Origin: an uncultured bacterium
GTDB taxonomy: Bacteria; Actinomycetota; Coriobacteriia; Coriobacteriales; Eggerthellaceae
Reading direction: 5' to 3'
DNA: 64,000 bases
Assembly: GCA_905214325.1 (NCBI GenBank)
Contig: CAJMLT010000002.1
Coordinates: 1 to 64,000 of the forward strand
Of this stretch, positions 7,524 to 15,395 are shown in pieces. The notes beneath the pieces are model-generated. The model made no database searches. It had not been told where the DNA came from and saw only the letters and a program-made list of their open reading frames with translations. Every line of letters begins with the position of its first letter. Positions within the stretch are counted from its first letter, which is position 1. The position numbers were made by a program, and so were the translations under genes.

Positions 7524-8336
7524 ATGAAGGCTCTTATTCCCGCTGCCGGTCTCGGCAGTCGTTTTCTACCGGCGACGAAGGCGCAACCCAAGGAGATGCT
7601 GCTCGTCGTTGATCGTCCGGCCATCCAGTATGTCGTCGAAGAAGGTTTGGCGTCGGCCGCCGATGAGGTGATCATCATCAACAGTCGGGACAAAAAGTCT
7701 ATCGAGGAGCACTTCAGCCCCAATCCTGCGCTGGAAGCCGAACTGCGTGCCCGGGGTAAGGATGCCTATGCCGACAAGGTCGCTCATGCCGGCAATCTCA
7801 ACGTGAGTTACGTTTATCAAGACGAACCCCTCGGACTGGGCCATGCGGTATATTGTGCCCACGAGTGTCTCGACGGCGAACCCTTCTTCGTATTGTTGGG
7901 TGATGTTTTGGTTCCGGATAACCAAATGCTCATCCGCATGAAGGAAGTATCCGATGCCCATGATGGAGCCAGCGTCATAGCGGTTCTTCCCGTACCCGAA
8001 GACGAAGTCGATCGTTTCGGTGTCATCGCCGGTGAGCGTATATCCGATGAAGTGTGGAAGGTGTCTTCCCTCGTCGAGAAGCCCTCCGTCGACGAAGCTC
8101 CCACCAATTTGGCCGTTTTCGGTCGCTATCTGCTGTCCGGACGGGTGATGGATCTCCTCGCCGACGTCGAACCCGGTGCCGGTGGCGAAATTCAGTTGAC
8201 CGACGCCCTCGATGCCTTGTTGAAGGAAGAGGAAATGTATGCGCTCGTCATCGATGGCGAAGATGGTTTCGATACCGGAACCATCGAAAGTTGGCTCGAT
8301 ACGAACAACAGGCTCTACCAACGCATGAACTCCTAG
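7524..8336 (+). CDS. galU: UTP--glucose-1-phosphate uridylyltransferase
   Basis: Makes UDP-glucose from glucose-1-phosphate and UTP, feeding cell-wall polymer and exopolysaccharide synthesis in the cytoplasm. The 270-residue protein begins with the nucleotide-binding signature AAGLGSRFLPATKAQPKEML, followed by VDRPAIQYVVEEG, the LGLGHAV motif and VEKPSVDEAP, all typical of GalU. ATG 7524 is chosen because AGGAGG lies at 7512-7517; a longer in-frame reading from 7470 adds 18 unconserved residues. It is divergent from the tRNA-Ala gene and appears monocistronic, with a terminator after it. Confidence 0.95.
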   Translation: MKALIPAAGLGSRFLPATKAQPKEMLLVVDRPAIQYVVEEGLASAADEVIIINSRDKKSIEEHFSPNPALEAELRARGKDAYADKVAHAGNLNVSYVYQDEPLGLGHAVYCAHECLDGEPFFVLLGDVLVPDNQMLIRMKEVSDAHDGASVIAVLPVPEDEVDRFGVIAGERISDEVWKVSSLVEKPSVDEAPTNLAVFGRYLLSGRVMDLLADVEPGAGGEIQLTDALDALLKEEEMYALVIDGEDGFDTGTIESWLDTNNRLYQRMNS

Positions 8337-8382
8337 CACATTTTTTCTCCTAAGCGTGGAGAAACTATCTGATTTATCTGTT

Positions 8383-8414
8383 GGGTTGATCGTCTCTTGG
8401 CGGTCAACCCTTTT
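8383..8414 (+). terminator. Terminator after galU
   Basis: GGGTTGA (8383-8389) pairs with TCAACCC (8404-8410) around a 14-nt loop and is followed by TTTT. A smaller dyad TTTCTCC/GGAGAAA (8344-8364) precedes it. Confidence 0.65.
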
Positions 8415-8476
8415 CATGTCTCTCCCCTCATTGTTTTCCGCTAGGATTTCAGATGAGAACAGAGAGAGGGATAACG

Positions 8477-8989
8477 ATGAAATACGCTATCGTCTATGAC
8501 AGTTCGACCGGAAACACCGCCCGGTTGGCACAGGCTATCGCCACGGCGCTGCCCTCGAAGGACTGTCTGTATTTCGGCGAGGTGCCCGCCACCCTTCCCG
8601 ACGTGGATATGGTCTTCGTCGGGTTCTGGACGTATAAAGGAGACTGCACGCCGCAGTTGGCCACGTTTCTTTCCTCGTTGCGCGCCGTTCGCGTTTTTCT
8701 TTTCGGCACTGCGGGATTCGGCGGGTCGAACGACTACTTCGCCTCCATCCTCGATAGGGTGAATGCCTCGATCGACTCCTCCAACACGCTTGTGGGTTCC
8801 TTTATGTGCCAGGGGCGCATGCCCGAAGGGGTGAGGAAGCGCTACGAGGATATGCTGGCGGAAAACCCCGACGACGATCGTGTGAGGATGATGATGGAAA
8901 ACTTCGACGTTGCTTCCGTCCATCCCGGTGAGCAGGATGAAAAACAGGTATGTAGCGCGGCGCTTCGCGCACTTCTTGGCGAAAGGTGA
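8477..8989 (+). CDS. Flavodoxin-family protein
   Basis: 170-residue cytosolic flavodoxin-like protein. The N-terminal strand and FMN phosphate loop are MKYAIVYDSSTGNT, followed by VFVGFWTYKGDC and LFGTAGFGGS, the loops expected to contact the isoalloxazine ring. The C-terminal helix region is longer than in minimal flavodoxins. ATG 8477 has GAGAGGG upstream, whereas the longer reading from 8453 lacks support. It stands alone between galU and a non-coding region, so no redox partner is indicated. It could be a BilS-like flavodoxin or an electron carrier for an unlinked enzyme; I cannot decide. Confidence 0.85.
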   Translation: MKYAIVYDSSTGNTARLAQAIATALPSKDCLYFGEVPATLPDVDMVFVGFWTYKGDCTPQLATFLSSLRAVRVFLFGTAGFGGSNDYFASILDRVNASIDSSNTLVGSFMCQGRMPEGVRKRYEDMLAENPDDDRVRMMMENFDVASVHPGEQDEKQVCSAALRALLGER

Positions 8990-9059
8990 TTCTTCCGATC
9001 TTCTCACAAGAAGGCTCCCTGTGGTCTGCCGCGGATCAAGGGATGCTGGTGATTTCGTC

Positions 9060-9197
9060 CGAAGAAAGAGGAGGGGCCCGAGAGAGGGGATCTCATCGGG
9101 CCCACAAGGAGGGAGTTTCGACACCTTTATTTGGGGATGAGGTGTCGCCTGCTTTTATTTGGAAGCAGAGCAAATTTGGGAGGGGACCATATTTGCG
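9060..9197 (-). ncRNA. Candidate small RNA with UCCCC-loop hairpins
   Basis: On the minus strand, a TATAAT at 9209-9204 is followed by four consecutive perfect stem-loops: GCAAAT/ATTTGC (9196-9170), CTGCTT/AAGCAG (9168-9149), CGACACC/GGTGTCG (9147-9119) and GGGCCCGA-GAGA/TCTC-TCGGGCCC (9103-9074), the last followed by a weakly U-rich tail. Three of the four loops contain TCCCC or TCCCCTCCC. C-rich unpaired UCCC motifs are a known feature of Gram-positive regulatory RNAs that bind Shine-Dalgarno sequences. The -35 is poor and the terminator tail is weak, so this is a hypothesis. The plus strand could equally be the transcribed one, with GGGGA in the loops. Confidence 0.35.
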
Positions 9198-9382
9198 AGA
9201 CCCATTATAGGGTCGCTTTCGAAGCGCGTGTGCGCATTTGGTACTTTTCGTCGGGATGAGTAGTTTTTTTGGGCGGTGAACGGGTTCATAACGTGTTTCA
9301 GGGTGGAAAATCTTCACGATTCCTTGATAAACATGTTCAAAAAGAATGATTTTCACTTCTTTCGGGGTTCGTTGTCTATGGG

Positions 9383-9412
9383 TTTATACTTGCTCTTTTC
9401 TACGGGTATAAT
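9383..9412 (+). promoter_or_regulatory. Promoter candidate for the 9447 gene
   Basis: TATAAT at 9407-9412 with TTTATA at 9383-9388 (18-bp spacer), about 35 bp before the start codon. The -35 matches only four of six consensus bases. Confidence 0.5.
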
Positions 9413-9446
9413 GCAGGAATCCCATCAATGGAGAGGTTTGAGATAG

Positions 9447-10364
9447 ATGTCCGATATAGCACTTCGCTTCAATTACGATATGCTCGTCTTGTCCGAGCCG
9501 ATGGATAGGGAACTGCAGGTGCAGGGATTCACCGATGAGGCGGATCGGGCCTATGTCGTTCTTTGTGAACCCGAACTGATCGAGGAGAGCTTTCGCTTCG
9601 AGCAGATTATCGCCACCCCGTGTTTCGTGACACCCACCGAAGACATCACCAATGCCCGTCTTGCCCATGCGCGTTTCGAAGGACAGGCGCATGACATGGC
9701 ACTTCATGCCTATGAGGCGGCGGCGCGGTTTTCGCCCCAACATATCATTGCAGCCGTTGCTCCTACGGGTCTTCCTCTCGATGAGTGGAGCGCCCCTTCA
9801 CTCAAGCAGTCGAAGCTGCAATACCATGATGCGGTTCGCGCCCTTATGGAGTTTCCCTTCGATGCTCTTTTCTTCAGCGGTTTCCAAAATCCCATCGACG
9901 CGCAGTGCGCCCTGATGGGAGCGAGGAGCATCTACGACGGGCCGATCATGCTTTCGTTTTCCTTGACGTCGGATGCGACTCTGCCCGGCTCCCGTCATGA
10001 TCTCGGTGATGCTGTTTCCCGTGCGGATGAGTACGGTGCCGATGTCATCGGTATCAGAAGTGCGGCGGCGATCGATGAACTCGAGGAGACGATAGATCTC
10101 CTCAAGGCGCGGACCGATAAGCCTCTTCTGGTCGAACTGGTAGTGGGCAGGCATGATGAACGGCAATTTGCGCCTACGTCCGAAAATCCTTACCCCATTC
10201 CCGATACGATGGTAGACGCTGCCCTGAAACTGCGCGCATGGGGCGTTCAGTTCCTTCGTGCCGTCGGCGATGCGACCCCGTCTTATACCGGTGCTTTGGT
10301 TGCCGCCACTTCCGGCCTTGACGTAGTCGGTTCCTTTCGGGGTGATGCTCATGGTCAAGCTTGA
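9447..10364 (+). CDS. Homocysteine S-methyltransferase-like protein lacking zinc ligands
   Basis: 305 residues that follow the layout of the homocysteine-binding barrel of MetH: VLSEPMDRELQVQGF where the family has VLDGAMGTELQxRG, then CEPELIEESFR, ITNARLAHARFE and APTGLPLD. The three zinc cysteines of the family are absent: the GLNC position reads GIRS and the GGCC position reads RAVG (in RAVGDATPS). It therefore cannot bind zinc in the usual way and probably does not transfer methyl groups to homocysteine. GAGAGG lies 10 bp before the ATG. It overlaps the start of a small ORF, forming a two-gene unit. The fold call is inference from pattern; the function is unknown. Confidence 0.7.
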   Translation: MSDIALRFNYDMLVLSEPMDRELQVQGFTDEADRAYVVLCEPELIEESFRFEQIIATPCFVTPTEDITNARLAHARFEGQAHDMALHAYEAAARFSPQHIIAAVAPTGLPLDEWSAPSLKQSKLQYHDAVRALMEFPFDALFFSGFQNPIDAQCALMGARSIYDGPIMLSFSLTSDATLPGSRHDLGDAVSRADEYGADVIGIRSAAAIDELEETIDLLKARTDKPLLVELVVGRHDERQFAPTSENPYPIPDTMVDAALKLRAWGVQFLRAVGDATPSYTGALVAATSGLDVVGSFRGDAHGQA

Positions 10365-10602
10365 GAAAAGCCCCCATCATGGTGTCCTACAGGAATTTGT
10401 CGATGCGCTCTACGAGCGTGAGGAGATTCTCGTTCGTTTGGAAATCGTCGTCGCGGCGGAATCCTATGGTCTCAATGACGATCTTCTGGAATTGATCGGT
10501 TTGTTGCCTCCGGGGTCGTATACGCGTGAACGGTTGTGCGGTCAGCTCAATTCCTCGCTGTCCTCTCATGGGTGGGGCTATTTCTACGGTGCCGTTAACT
10601 GA
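10351..10602 (+). CDS. Hypothetical 83-residue protein
   Basis: I do not recognise a family. The reading from ATG 10351 overlaps the end of the preceding gene by 14 bp and has CGGGG about 8 bp upstream; GTG 10342 and ATG 10345 are other in-frame choices. The product is acidic and helical in character (VLQEFVDALYEREEILVRL, DDLLELIGLLPPG), has no signal peptide or membrane segment, and ends in an aromatic GWGYFYG motif. Its overlap with the degenerate homocysteine-methyltransferase-like gene and the terminator 50 bp after it suggest the two proteins work together. Codon use matches the neighbours, which supports it being real. Confidence 0.65.
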   Translation: MVKLEKSPHHGVLQEFVDALYEREEILVRLEIVVAAESYGLNDDLLELIGLLPPGSYTRERLCGQLNSSLSSHGWGYFYGAVN

Positions 10603-10655
10603 AAAACGATCATTTCTCCATATTTGGTGGTGAGCCCACACGGGGGGCTATGGCA

Positions 10656-10679
10656 AACGGTGTTTCCCACCGGTTTTTT
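10656..10679 (+). terminator. Terminator after the 9447-10602 unit
   Basis: CGGTG (10658-10662) pairs with CACCG (10668-10672) and is followed by TTTTTT. An AGCCC/GGGCT hairpin (10633-10649) lies just upstream. Confidence 0.7.
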
Positions 10680-10713
10680 CGTCGATAACACTTGCCAGCA
10701 CTAGGCAGAGAGA

Positions 10714-10760
10714 ATACTATATATATACTGATTTTCTGTATGAACCACAATATGTAGTGG
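10714..10760 (+). promoter_or_regulatory. Tandem NrdR boxes upstream of nrdD
   Basis: Box 1 (10714-10729, ATACTATATATATACT) and box 2 (10745-10760, CCACAATATGTAGTGG) match the NrdR consensus ACACwATATaTwGTGT; box 2 is close to perfect and palindromic. Their centres are 31 bp apart, about three helical turns, the spacing typical of NrdR operators. NrdR, an ATP-cone repressor of ribonucleotide reductase genes, would act here. The regulator gene itself is not in the window. Confidence 0.8.
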
Positions 10761-10912
10761 ATAAAATCTTCCTGTGTTGTGGAAAACAAGCGAATTTTGG
10801 GGAAAACATATACAAATTCATCGATGGTGCGGTTGTGTTGGGGGTCCCGTCTTGTGTCTCGGATTCCGTGGGGCGACGTTTCGATATCGATGAAGGAGAA
10901 GGAAAGGTAGTC

Positions 10913-13267
10913 ATGATTACAGCGATTATCAAACGTGATGGACGTACGACACAATTCGATCAGGAAAAGATCGTCGATGCCATCGAAAAAGCCTTCCAGG
11001 CATCCGGTGCGATGCAAAACCGTGAAGTGGCCGAGGAGATCACCGCTGCAGTCGTCGACAAGGTGGAATCGGGCGCCATTGAAGGTATCCCGAGCGTTGA
11101 GGGAATCCAGGATCTGGTGGAAGAGGCGCTCATCGAAGCCAACTTCTCTCAGACGGCGAAAGCCTACATCCTCTACCGCGCCGAGCGCAGTCGCGTCCGT
11201 GACGTCAACAGTCGTCTCGTGCAGACGCTCAAGGACATCACCTTCTCCAAGGCGAGCGATTCGGATATGAAACGTGAAAACGCCAACATCGATGCCGATA
11301 CCGCGATGGGCACCATGCTCAAGTACGGTTCCGAGTCGGCCAAGCAGTTCTATGAGATGTGCGTCATCGATCCCCGCTATGCGAAAGCTCATCGTGAAGG
11401 AGATATCCATATTCACGATATGGACTTCTATACCCTCACCACCACGTGTTGCCAAATCGATCTGCGCAGACTTTTCAAAGGCGGCTTTTCGACCGGTCAT
11501 GGTGTTCTTCGTGAGCCGAACGATATCAGCAGCTACTCGGCTTTGGCCTGCATCGCCATCCAGTCGAACCAAAACGACCAGCACGGTGGTCAGTCCATCT
11601 GCGACTTCGATTACGGTTTGGCGGTCGGTGTCAAGAAGACCTATCGCCGTCTTTACAAGAAGCATCTCTGTGAGGCTTTGAGTCTTTTGAGCGACGTGGA
11701 GGACGTCAAGGAAACAACGGAAACCATCATCGGTCGTGTCGAAGGGGAAACGGGAAAGATCGCAACCCTGATTATGGACGCCACGTTCGTCGCCGCAATC
11801 CGAGCGGAAATCATCGACTTGGGCGTTGAGGCATCGGTGCTCGATCGTTGCATGGAATATGCCGAGACCTCAGCCAAGCGTGATGCCGATCGCACCACGT
11901 TCCAGGCCATGGAGGCTTTGGTTCACAATCTCAACACCATGCACTCACGTGCCGGTGCTCAGACACCTTTTTCATCCATCAATTACGGTATGGACACATC
12001 TGCCGAAGGACGTATGGTCATCAAGAATATCCTGCTTGCCACCGAAGAGGGTCTCGGTAGCGGTGAAACACCTATCTTCCCCGTGCAGATCTTCCGTGTG
12101 AAGGAAGGGGTCAACTACAATCCGGGTGATCCGAACTACGATCTGTTCAAGTTGGCTATGCGCTGTTCGGCCAAGCGCCTTTTCCCCAACTTCAGCTTCC
12201 TCGATGCGCCGTATAACCTGCAGTATTACAAGGGCACTCCCGAAACGGAGATCTCGTATATGGGATGCCGCACACGTGTCATGGGTAATGTCTATGATCC
12301 TTCGCGTGAGATAACCACCGGTCGTGGCAACCTGAGTTTCACCTCCGTCAATCTGCCGCGTCTGGCTATCCGCTCCAAGGGGGATCGCGAACTGTTCTTC
12401 GATCTGCTTGATTCGAAACTCGCCCTCGCGGTCGGACAGCTCGACGAGCGCTTCGAGATCCAAGCCCAAAAGAAGGTGTACAACGCGCCGTTTCTCATGG
12501 GTCAGGGGGTTTGGTTGGACTCCGAGAAACTGAGTATCAACGATGAGCAGCGTGAGATATTGAAGCACGGTACGCTGTCGGTGGGCTTCATCGGTTTAGC
12601 GGAGGCTCTGGTCGGTCTTACGGGGCATCACCACGGCGAATCCGCCGAGTCTCAGAAGCTCGGTCTCGAGATCATCGGTCACATGCGTGGCTATCTGGAT
12701 AGACTTTCGCAGGAGCGCAAGATGAACTACACGCTTCTCGCTACGCCCGCCGAAGGACTTTCGGGTCGTTTCGTCAGGATGGATCGCGCGCGTTATGGCT
12801 CCATTCCCGGTATTACCGACCATGATTTTTACACCAACGGATTCCACATCCCGGTTTATTTTGACATCAACGCTTTCGATAAGATCACGTTGGAGGCACC
12901 CTATCACGCGCTTACCAATGCCGGTCACATTTCGTACGTCGAACTCGATGGTGATCCTACGGATAATCTGGAGGCTTTCGAGGCGGTCGTCCGGCACATG
13001 AAGGAAAGCGGCATCGGGTATGGTTCGGTCAATCATCCGGTCGACCGCGATCCCGAATGCGGTTTCAACGGTATCATCGGTGATCGTTGTCCCAAGTGTG
13101 GACGCACGGAAGACGATGGGGTTCGTTTCGAGCGCATCCGTCGTATCACCGGTTACCTGGTGGGCACACTCGATCGCTTCAACGACGCGAAGCGTGCTGA
13201 AGAATCGGAGCGTGTCAAGCACGGTACCGATCGCAGCGCGGCTCGCTTCGCTCCCGCCGAGGATTAG
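10913..13267 (+). CDS. nrdD: Anaerobic ribonucleoside-triphosphate reductase
   Basis: Class III glycyl-radical enzyme that reduces ribonucleotides to deoxyribonucleotides without oxygen. The 784-residue protein starts with an ATP-cone (MITAIIKRDGRTTQFDQEKI, residues 1 to about 95), then the catalytic barrel (HIHDMDFYTLTTTCCQ, NQNDQHGGQS), a zinc site near the end (DRCPKCG with an upstream PECGFNG) and the glycyl-radical loop RRITGYLVGTLDRFN. ATG 10913 follows AAAGG; a longer in-frame reading begins at 10757 inside an NrdR box and is not credible. It is paired with nrdG 91 bp downstream. The enzyme implies an anaerobic lifestyle. Confidence 0.97.
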   Translation: MITAIIKRDGRTTQFDQEKIVDAIEKAFQASGAMQNREVAEEITAAVVDKVESGAIEGIPSVEGIQDLVEEALIEANFSQTAKAYILYRAERSRVRDVNSRLVQTLKDITFSKASDSDMKRENANIDADTAMGTMLKYGSESAKQFYEMCVIDPRYAKAHREGDIHIHDMDFYTLTTTCCQIDLRRLFKGGFSTGHGVLREPNDISSYSALACIAIQSNQNDQHGGQSICDFDYGLAVGVKKTYRRLYKKHLCEALSLLSDVEDVKETTETIIGRVEGETGKIATLIMDATFVAAIRAEIIDLGVEASVLDRCMEYAETSAKRDADRTTFQAMEALVHNLNTMHSRAGAQTPFSSINYGMDTSAEGRMVIKNILLATEEGLGSGETPIFPVQIFRVKEGVNYNPGDPNYDLFKLAMRCSAKRLFPNFSFLDAPYNLQYYKGTPETEISYMGCRTRVMGNVYDPSREITTGRGNLSFTSVNLPRLAIRSKGDRELFFDLLDSKLALAVGQLDERFEIQAQKKVYNAPFLMGQGVWLDSEKLSINDEQREILKHGTLSVGFIGLAEALVGLTGHHHGESAESQKLGLEIIGHMRGYLDRLSQERKMNYTLLATPAEGLSGRFVRMDRARYGSIPGITDHDFYTNGFHIPVYFDINAFDKITLEAPYHALTNAGHISYVELDGDPTDNLEAFEAVVRHMKESGIGYGSVNHPVDRDPECGFNGIIGDRCPKCGRTEDDGVRFERIRRITGYLVGTLDRFNDAKRAEESERVKHGTDRSAARFAPAED

Positions 13268-13309
13268 GAAATTCCGAACGTTCGCATTGAAACGAGGGAA
13301 AAAAGTCAG

Positions 13310-13339
13310 GCACCCGCACTCGAAGGGGAGTGCGGGTGC
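13310..13339 (+). repeat. Perfect 12-bp stem-loop between nrdD and nrdG
   Basis: GCACCCGCACTC (13310-13321) pairs with GAGTGCGGGTGC (13328-13339) around GAAGGG. It is followed only by TTTG, so it is at best a partial terminator; it may set the nrdD:nrdG ratio or protect the nrdD mRNA 3' end. Confidence 0.75.
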
Positions 13340-13358
13340 TTTGAATGAAAGGGCAACG

Positions 13359-13895
13359 ATGGCGATATTGCAGATGTACGGTACGGCTTCGGATTCCATC
13401 GTCGATGGACCCGGACTGCGGTATTCCGTTTTCGTCCAAGGTTGCTCACACCATTGCGAGGGATGTCATAATCCCGAATCCCAACCCTTCGAAGGGGGAT
13501 TTCCTCTTTCCGTCGAAGACCTAGTGCGTGATATCGAGGCCAATAAACTCGTCAGCGGGGTTACCTTGACGGGAGGGGAGCCTTTCGAGCAATGTGAGGC
13601 ATGTCTCGAGTTGGCGAAAACATTATCGGAAAAAGGGTATGATCTTTGGGTATACTCGGGATATCTCTTTGAGGATCTTTTGGCTGGTCATCCGCACGAT
13701 AAGGCTAAGGAACTGCTTTCGTGGTGTGATGTTCTCGTCGATGGCCCGTTCGTTCGGGAGCTTAATTCGTACGATTTGAAATGGAAGGGATCTTCCAATC
13801 AACGGGTGATCGATCTCAAGGAGTCGTTTCGACGAAAAGACGTAGTATTGTGGAGTCAAGATGAGCTGGATTTCGAAGTCCCTCGGTCTTGGTAG
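13359..13895 (+). CDS. nrdG: Anaerobic ribonucleotide reductase activating protein
   Basis: Radical-SAM activase that installs the glycyl radical on NrdD. The 178-residue protein shows DGPGLRYSVFVQGCSHHCEGC, whose CX3CX2C motif binds the [4Fe-4S] cluster, followed by the GGEPF motif (LTGGEPFEQCE) and VLVDGPFVREL. ATG 13359 is preceded by GAAAGGG; the frame is open far upstream into nrdD but the family starts here. It lies downstream of nrdD after a strong stem-loop and shares its NrdR control by position. The next gene starts 30 bp later. Confidence 0.95.
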   Translation: MAILQMYGTASDSIVDGPGLRYSVFVQGCSHHCEGCHNPESQPFEGGFPLSVEDLVRDIEANKLVSGVTLTGGEPFEQCEACLELAKTLSEKGYDLWVYSGYLFEDLLAGHPHDKAKELLSWCDVLVDGPFVRELNSYDLKWKGSSNQRVIDLKESFRRKDVVLWSQDELDFEVPRSW

Positions 13896-13925
13896 ATCCC
13901 TCTGCGTCAAGAGAGGTCACCGGAT

Positions 13926-15017
13926 ATGATGCAATACGAGATACGGGAATCGGGCAAGCTCCATCGTGAGGACGGAACCCTCCTGCAGACCGGGTATTCC
14001 TTTTCACCTCGCATGACCTATGATCGTCAAGCGCTGAAGGTTGCCAGAAGACGCATCAAAGAATGGGATCGTTATCTCATAAGCGATGACGAATATGCGC
14101 TCTCCATAACCCTTGCGGATTTGGGTCATCTGGGGTTTCTGAGTATCTCCCTCATCGATCACGTCGCACGAACCTCTCGTACCCAAAACTCCCTTGTGGC
14201 ACTTCCGTTGGGGAAGATGGGATTACCCGGCGATTCTGAGTCGGGCGAGATTTCGTTTTCCAATCACCAGGCATCGTTTTCGCTTTCCTTCCGGGAGGGT
14301 AAGCGCTATCTCAAGGGTGAGTACGGATATTTCGAACGGGCAACGACGCTTTATTTCAACGCTCTGCTCGATGATGAGCCACGGGATTCCATGAATCTCG
14401 TCGTTCCCTGGTCTTCGGACAAGGATGCATTCTCCTTTACGCGCAAGATTGTCGGTCTGTCGGCTCAGGGGAGTTTCAGGAAGGGACGCGAGGTACACGG
14501 TTTCACTTCCACTGACTCTTTTGCCCTCCTCGATTGGGGTAGAGGTGTGTGGCCGTTTGAGACAACCTGGTTCTGGGGTTACGGTATGGGATGGCAGGAG
14601 GGTGGTATCTCCTATGACGCCGATGCCCTCGACAGCCATCGCTTCGGTCTCAATCTGGCGTATGGTTTAGGCGACACCACCGATGCGACGGAGAATATGT
14701 TTCTCATCGACGGGAAGGGCTATAAGCTGGGCGAAGTCGACTTCGGCGTCGTCTATCGCTATGAGGCCGATAAGAAAAAACGCGTTGACTACATTTCCCG
14801 CTTGATGGGCCCTTGGCATATTACCGATTCGGATGGTTTACTCGATCTCGTGTTCACCCCCTATCACGATTGCGCGGGGTCGGTGAATCTGGCGATGATC
14901 GTCAGCGATCGCCATCAGGTTTTCGGGGAATTCGAGGGTAAGGTCGTCGCTGAGGGCAAGGACTTTTCGATAGCGGGATTGAAAGGTGCCATCGAATTGG
15001 TTCATAACAAATACTAA
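13926..15017 (+). CDS. DUF2804 domain-containing protein
   Basis: 363-residue protein matching the DUF2804 family over its whole length, recognisable from YSFSPRMTYDRQ, RIKEWDRYLI, the SFARxxG-like core, LLDWGRGVWPF and TTWFWGYG, and the C-terminal PYHDCAG segment. It has no signal peptide or membrane segment and is rich in aromatic residues and predicted strands, fitting a beta-rich fold. Two ATG codons stand at 13926 and 13929 behind GAGGT. It follows nrdG after 30 bp, so it may share that transcript, but I know no functional link. The biochemical role of the family is unknown. Confidence 0.8.
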   Translation: MMQYEIRESGKLHREDGTLLQTGYSFSPRMTYDRQALKVARRRIKEWDRYLISDDEYALSITLADLGHLGFLSISLIDHVARTSRTQNSLVALPLGKMGLPGDSESGEISFSNHQASFSLSFREGKRYLKGEYGYFERATTLYFNALLDDEPRDSMNLVVPWSSDKDAFSFTRKIVGLSAQGSFRKGREVHGFTSTDSFALLDWGRGVWPFETTWFWGYGMGWQEGGISYDADALDSHRFGLNLAYGLGDTTDATENMFLIDGKGYKLGEVDFGVVYRYEADKKKRVDYISRLMGPWHITDSDGLLDLVFTPYHDCAGSVNLAMIVSDRHQVFGEFEGKVVAEGKDFSIAGLKGAIELVHNKY

Positions 15018-15395
15018 ACCACCCCCGCTATAAGGATGAACCCACCTTCAATAGGTGGGTGCTCGCAGCGGGCTTCCTGGCTTTCGCATCAACGGATGCG
15101 AATCCCCATTTCACACGCGATCTTGAGCTCCCTATACAATGTCATCGGTCCATCGCAAGCACGGGAGTGGCTTCCTCAAGTATAGAATGCACTCGGAAAA
15201 AGAAAAGACTTGACAGGATCTATTTTGACGCGATTTTCCAGCGTGACGGGTTGAGTGCTTTTGGTGTCCGCATAAGCGCTGGACATCGGGCGTCTAACGT
15301 TTTCGGTTTCTCCGAGAGATTCGATATCGAAGGGGAGGAATGTGAGAGAATAGCGAAGGTTGTTTGTAATGGTGAGGAGAAGGGAGGTGCGTGAT
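15018..15395. other. Long intergenic region with nested stem-loops
   Basis: No convincing gene in 378 bp. It contains ACCCACC/GGTGGGT (15040-15060) nested inside CCCGCT/AGCGGG (15023-15072), the perfect hairpin TTCGCATC/GATGCGAA (15083-15102), and CTTGAG-CTCCC paired with GGGAG-CTCAAG (about 15123-15180). On the minus strand AGCCAGGAAGCCCGCT (ending near 15067) resembles the B12-box of cobalamin riboswitches, but no gene lies downstream on that strand. TTGACA at 15210-15215 has no matching -10. Confidence 0.5.

Noticed and set aside
10757..10912. Upstream extension of nrdD by 52 codons
   Set aside because: It begins inside an NrdR box, lacks a ribosome-binding site and adds residues before the conserved ATP-cone start.
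15059..15394. 111-codon plus-strand frame between the DUF2804 gene and addB
   Set aside because: No ribosome-binding site, runs through several stem-loops, and its product resembles nothing; codon use is unlike the neighbours.
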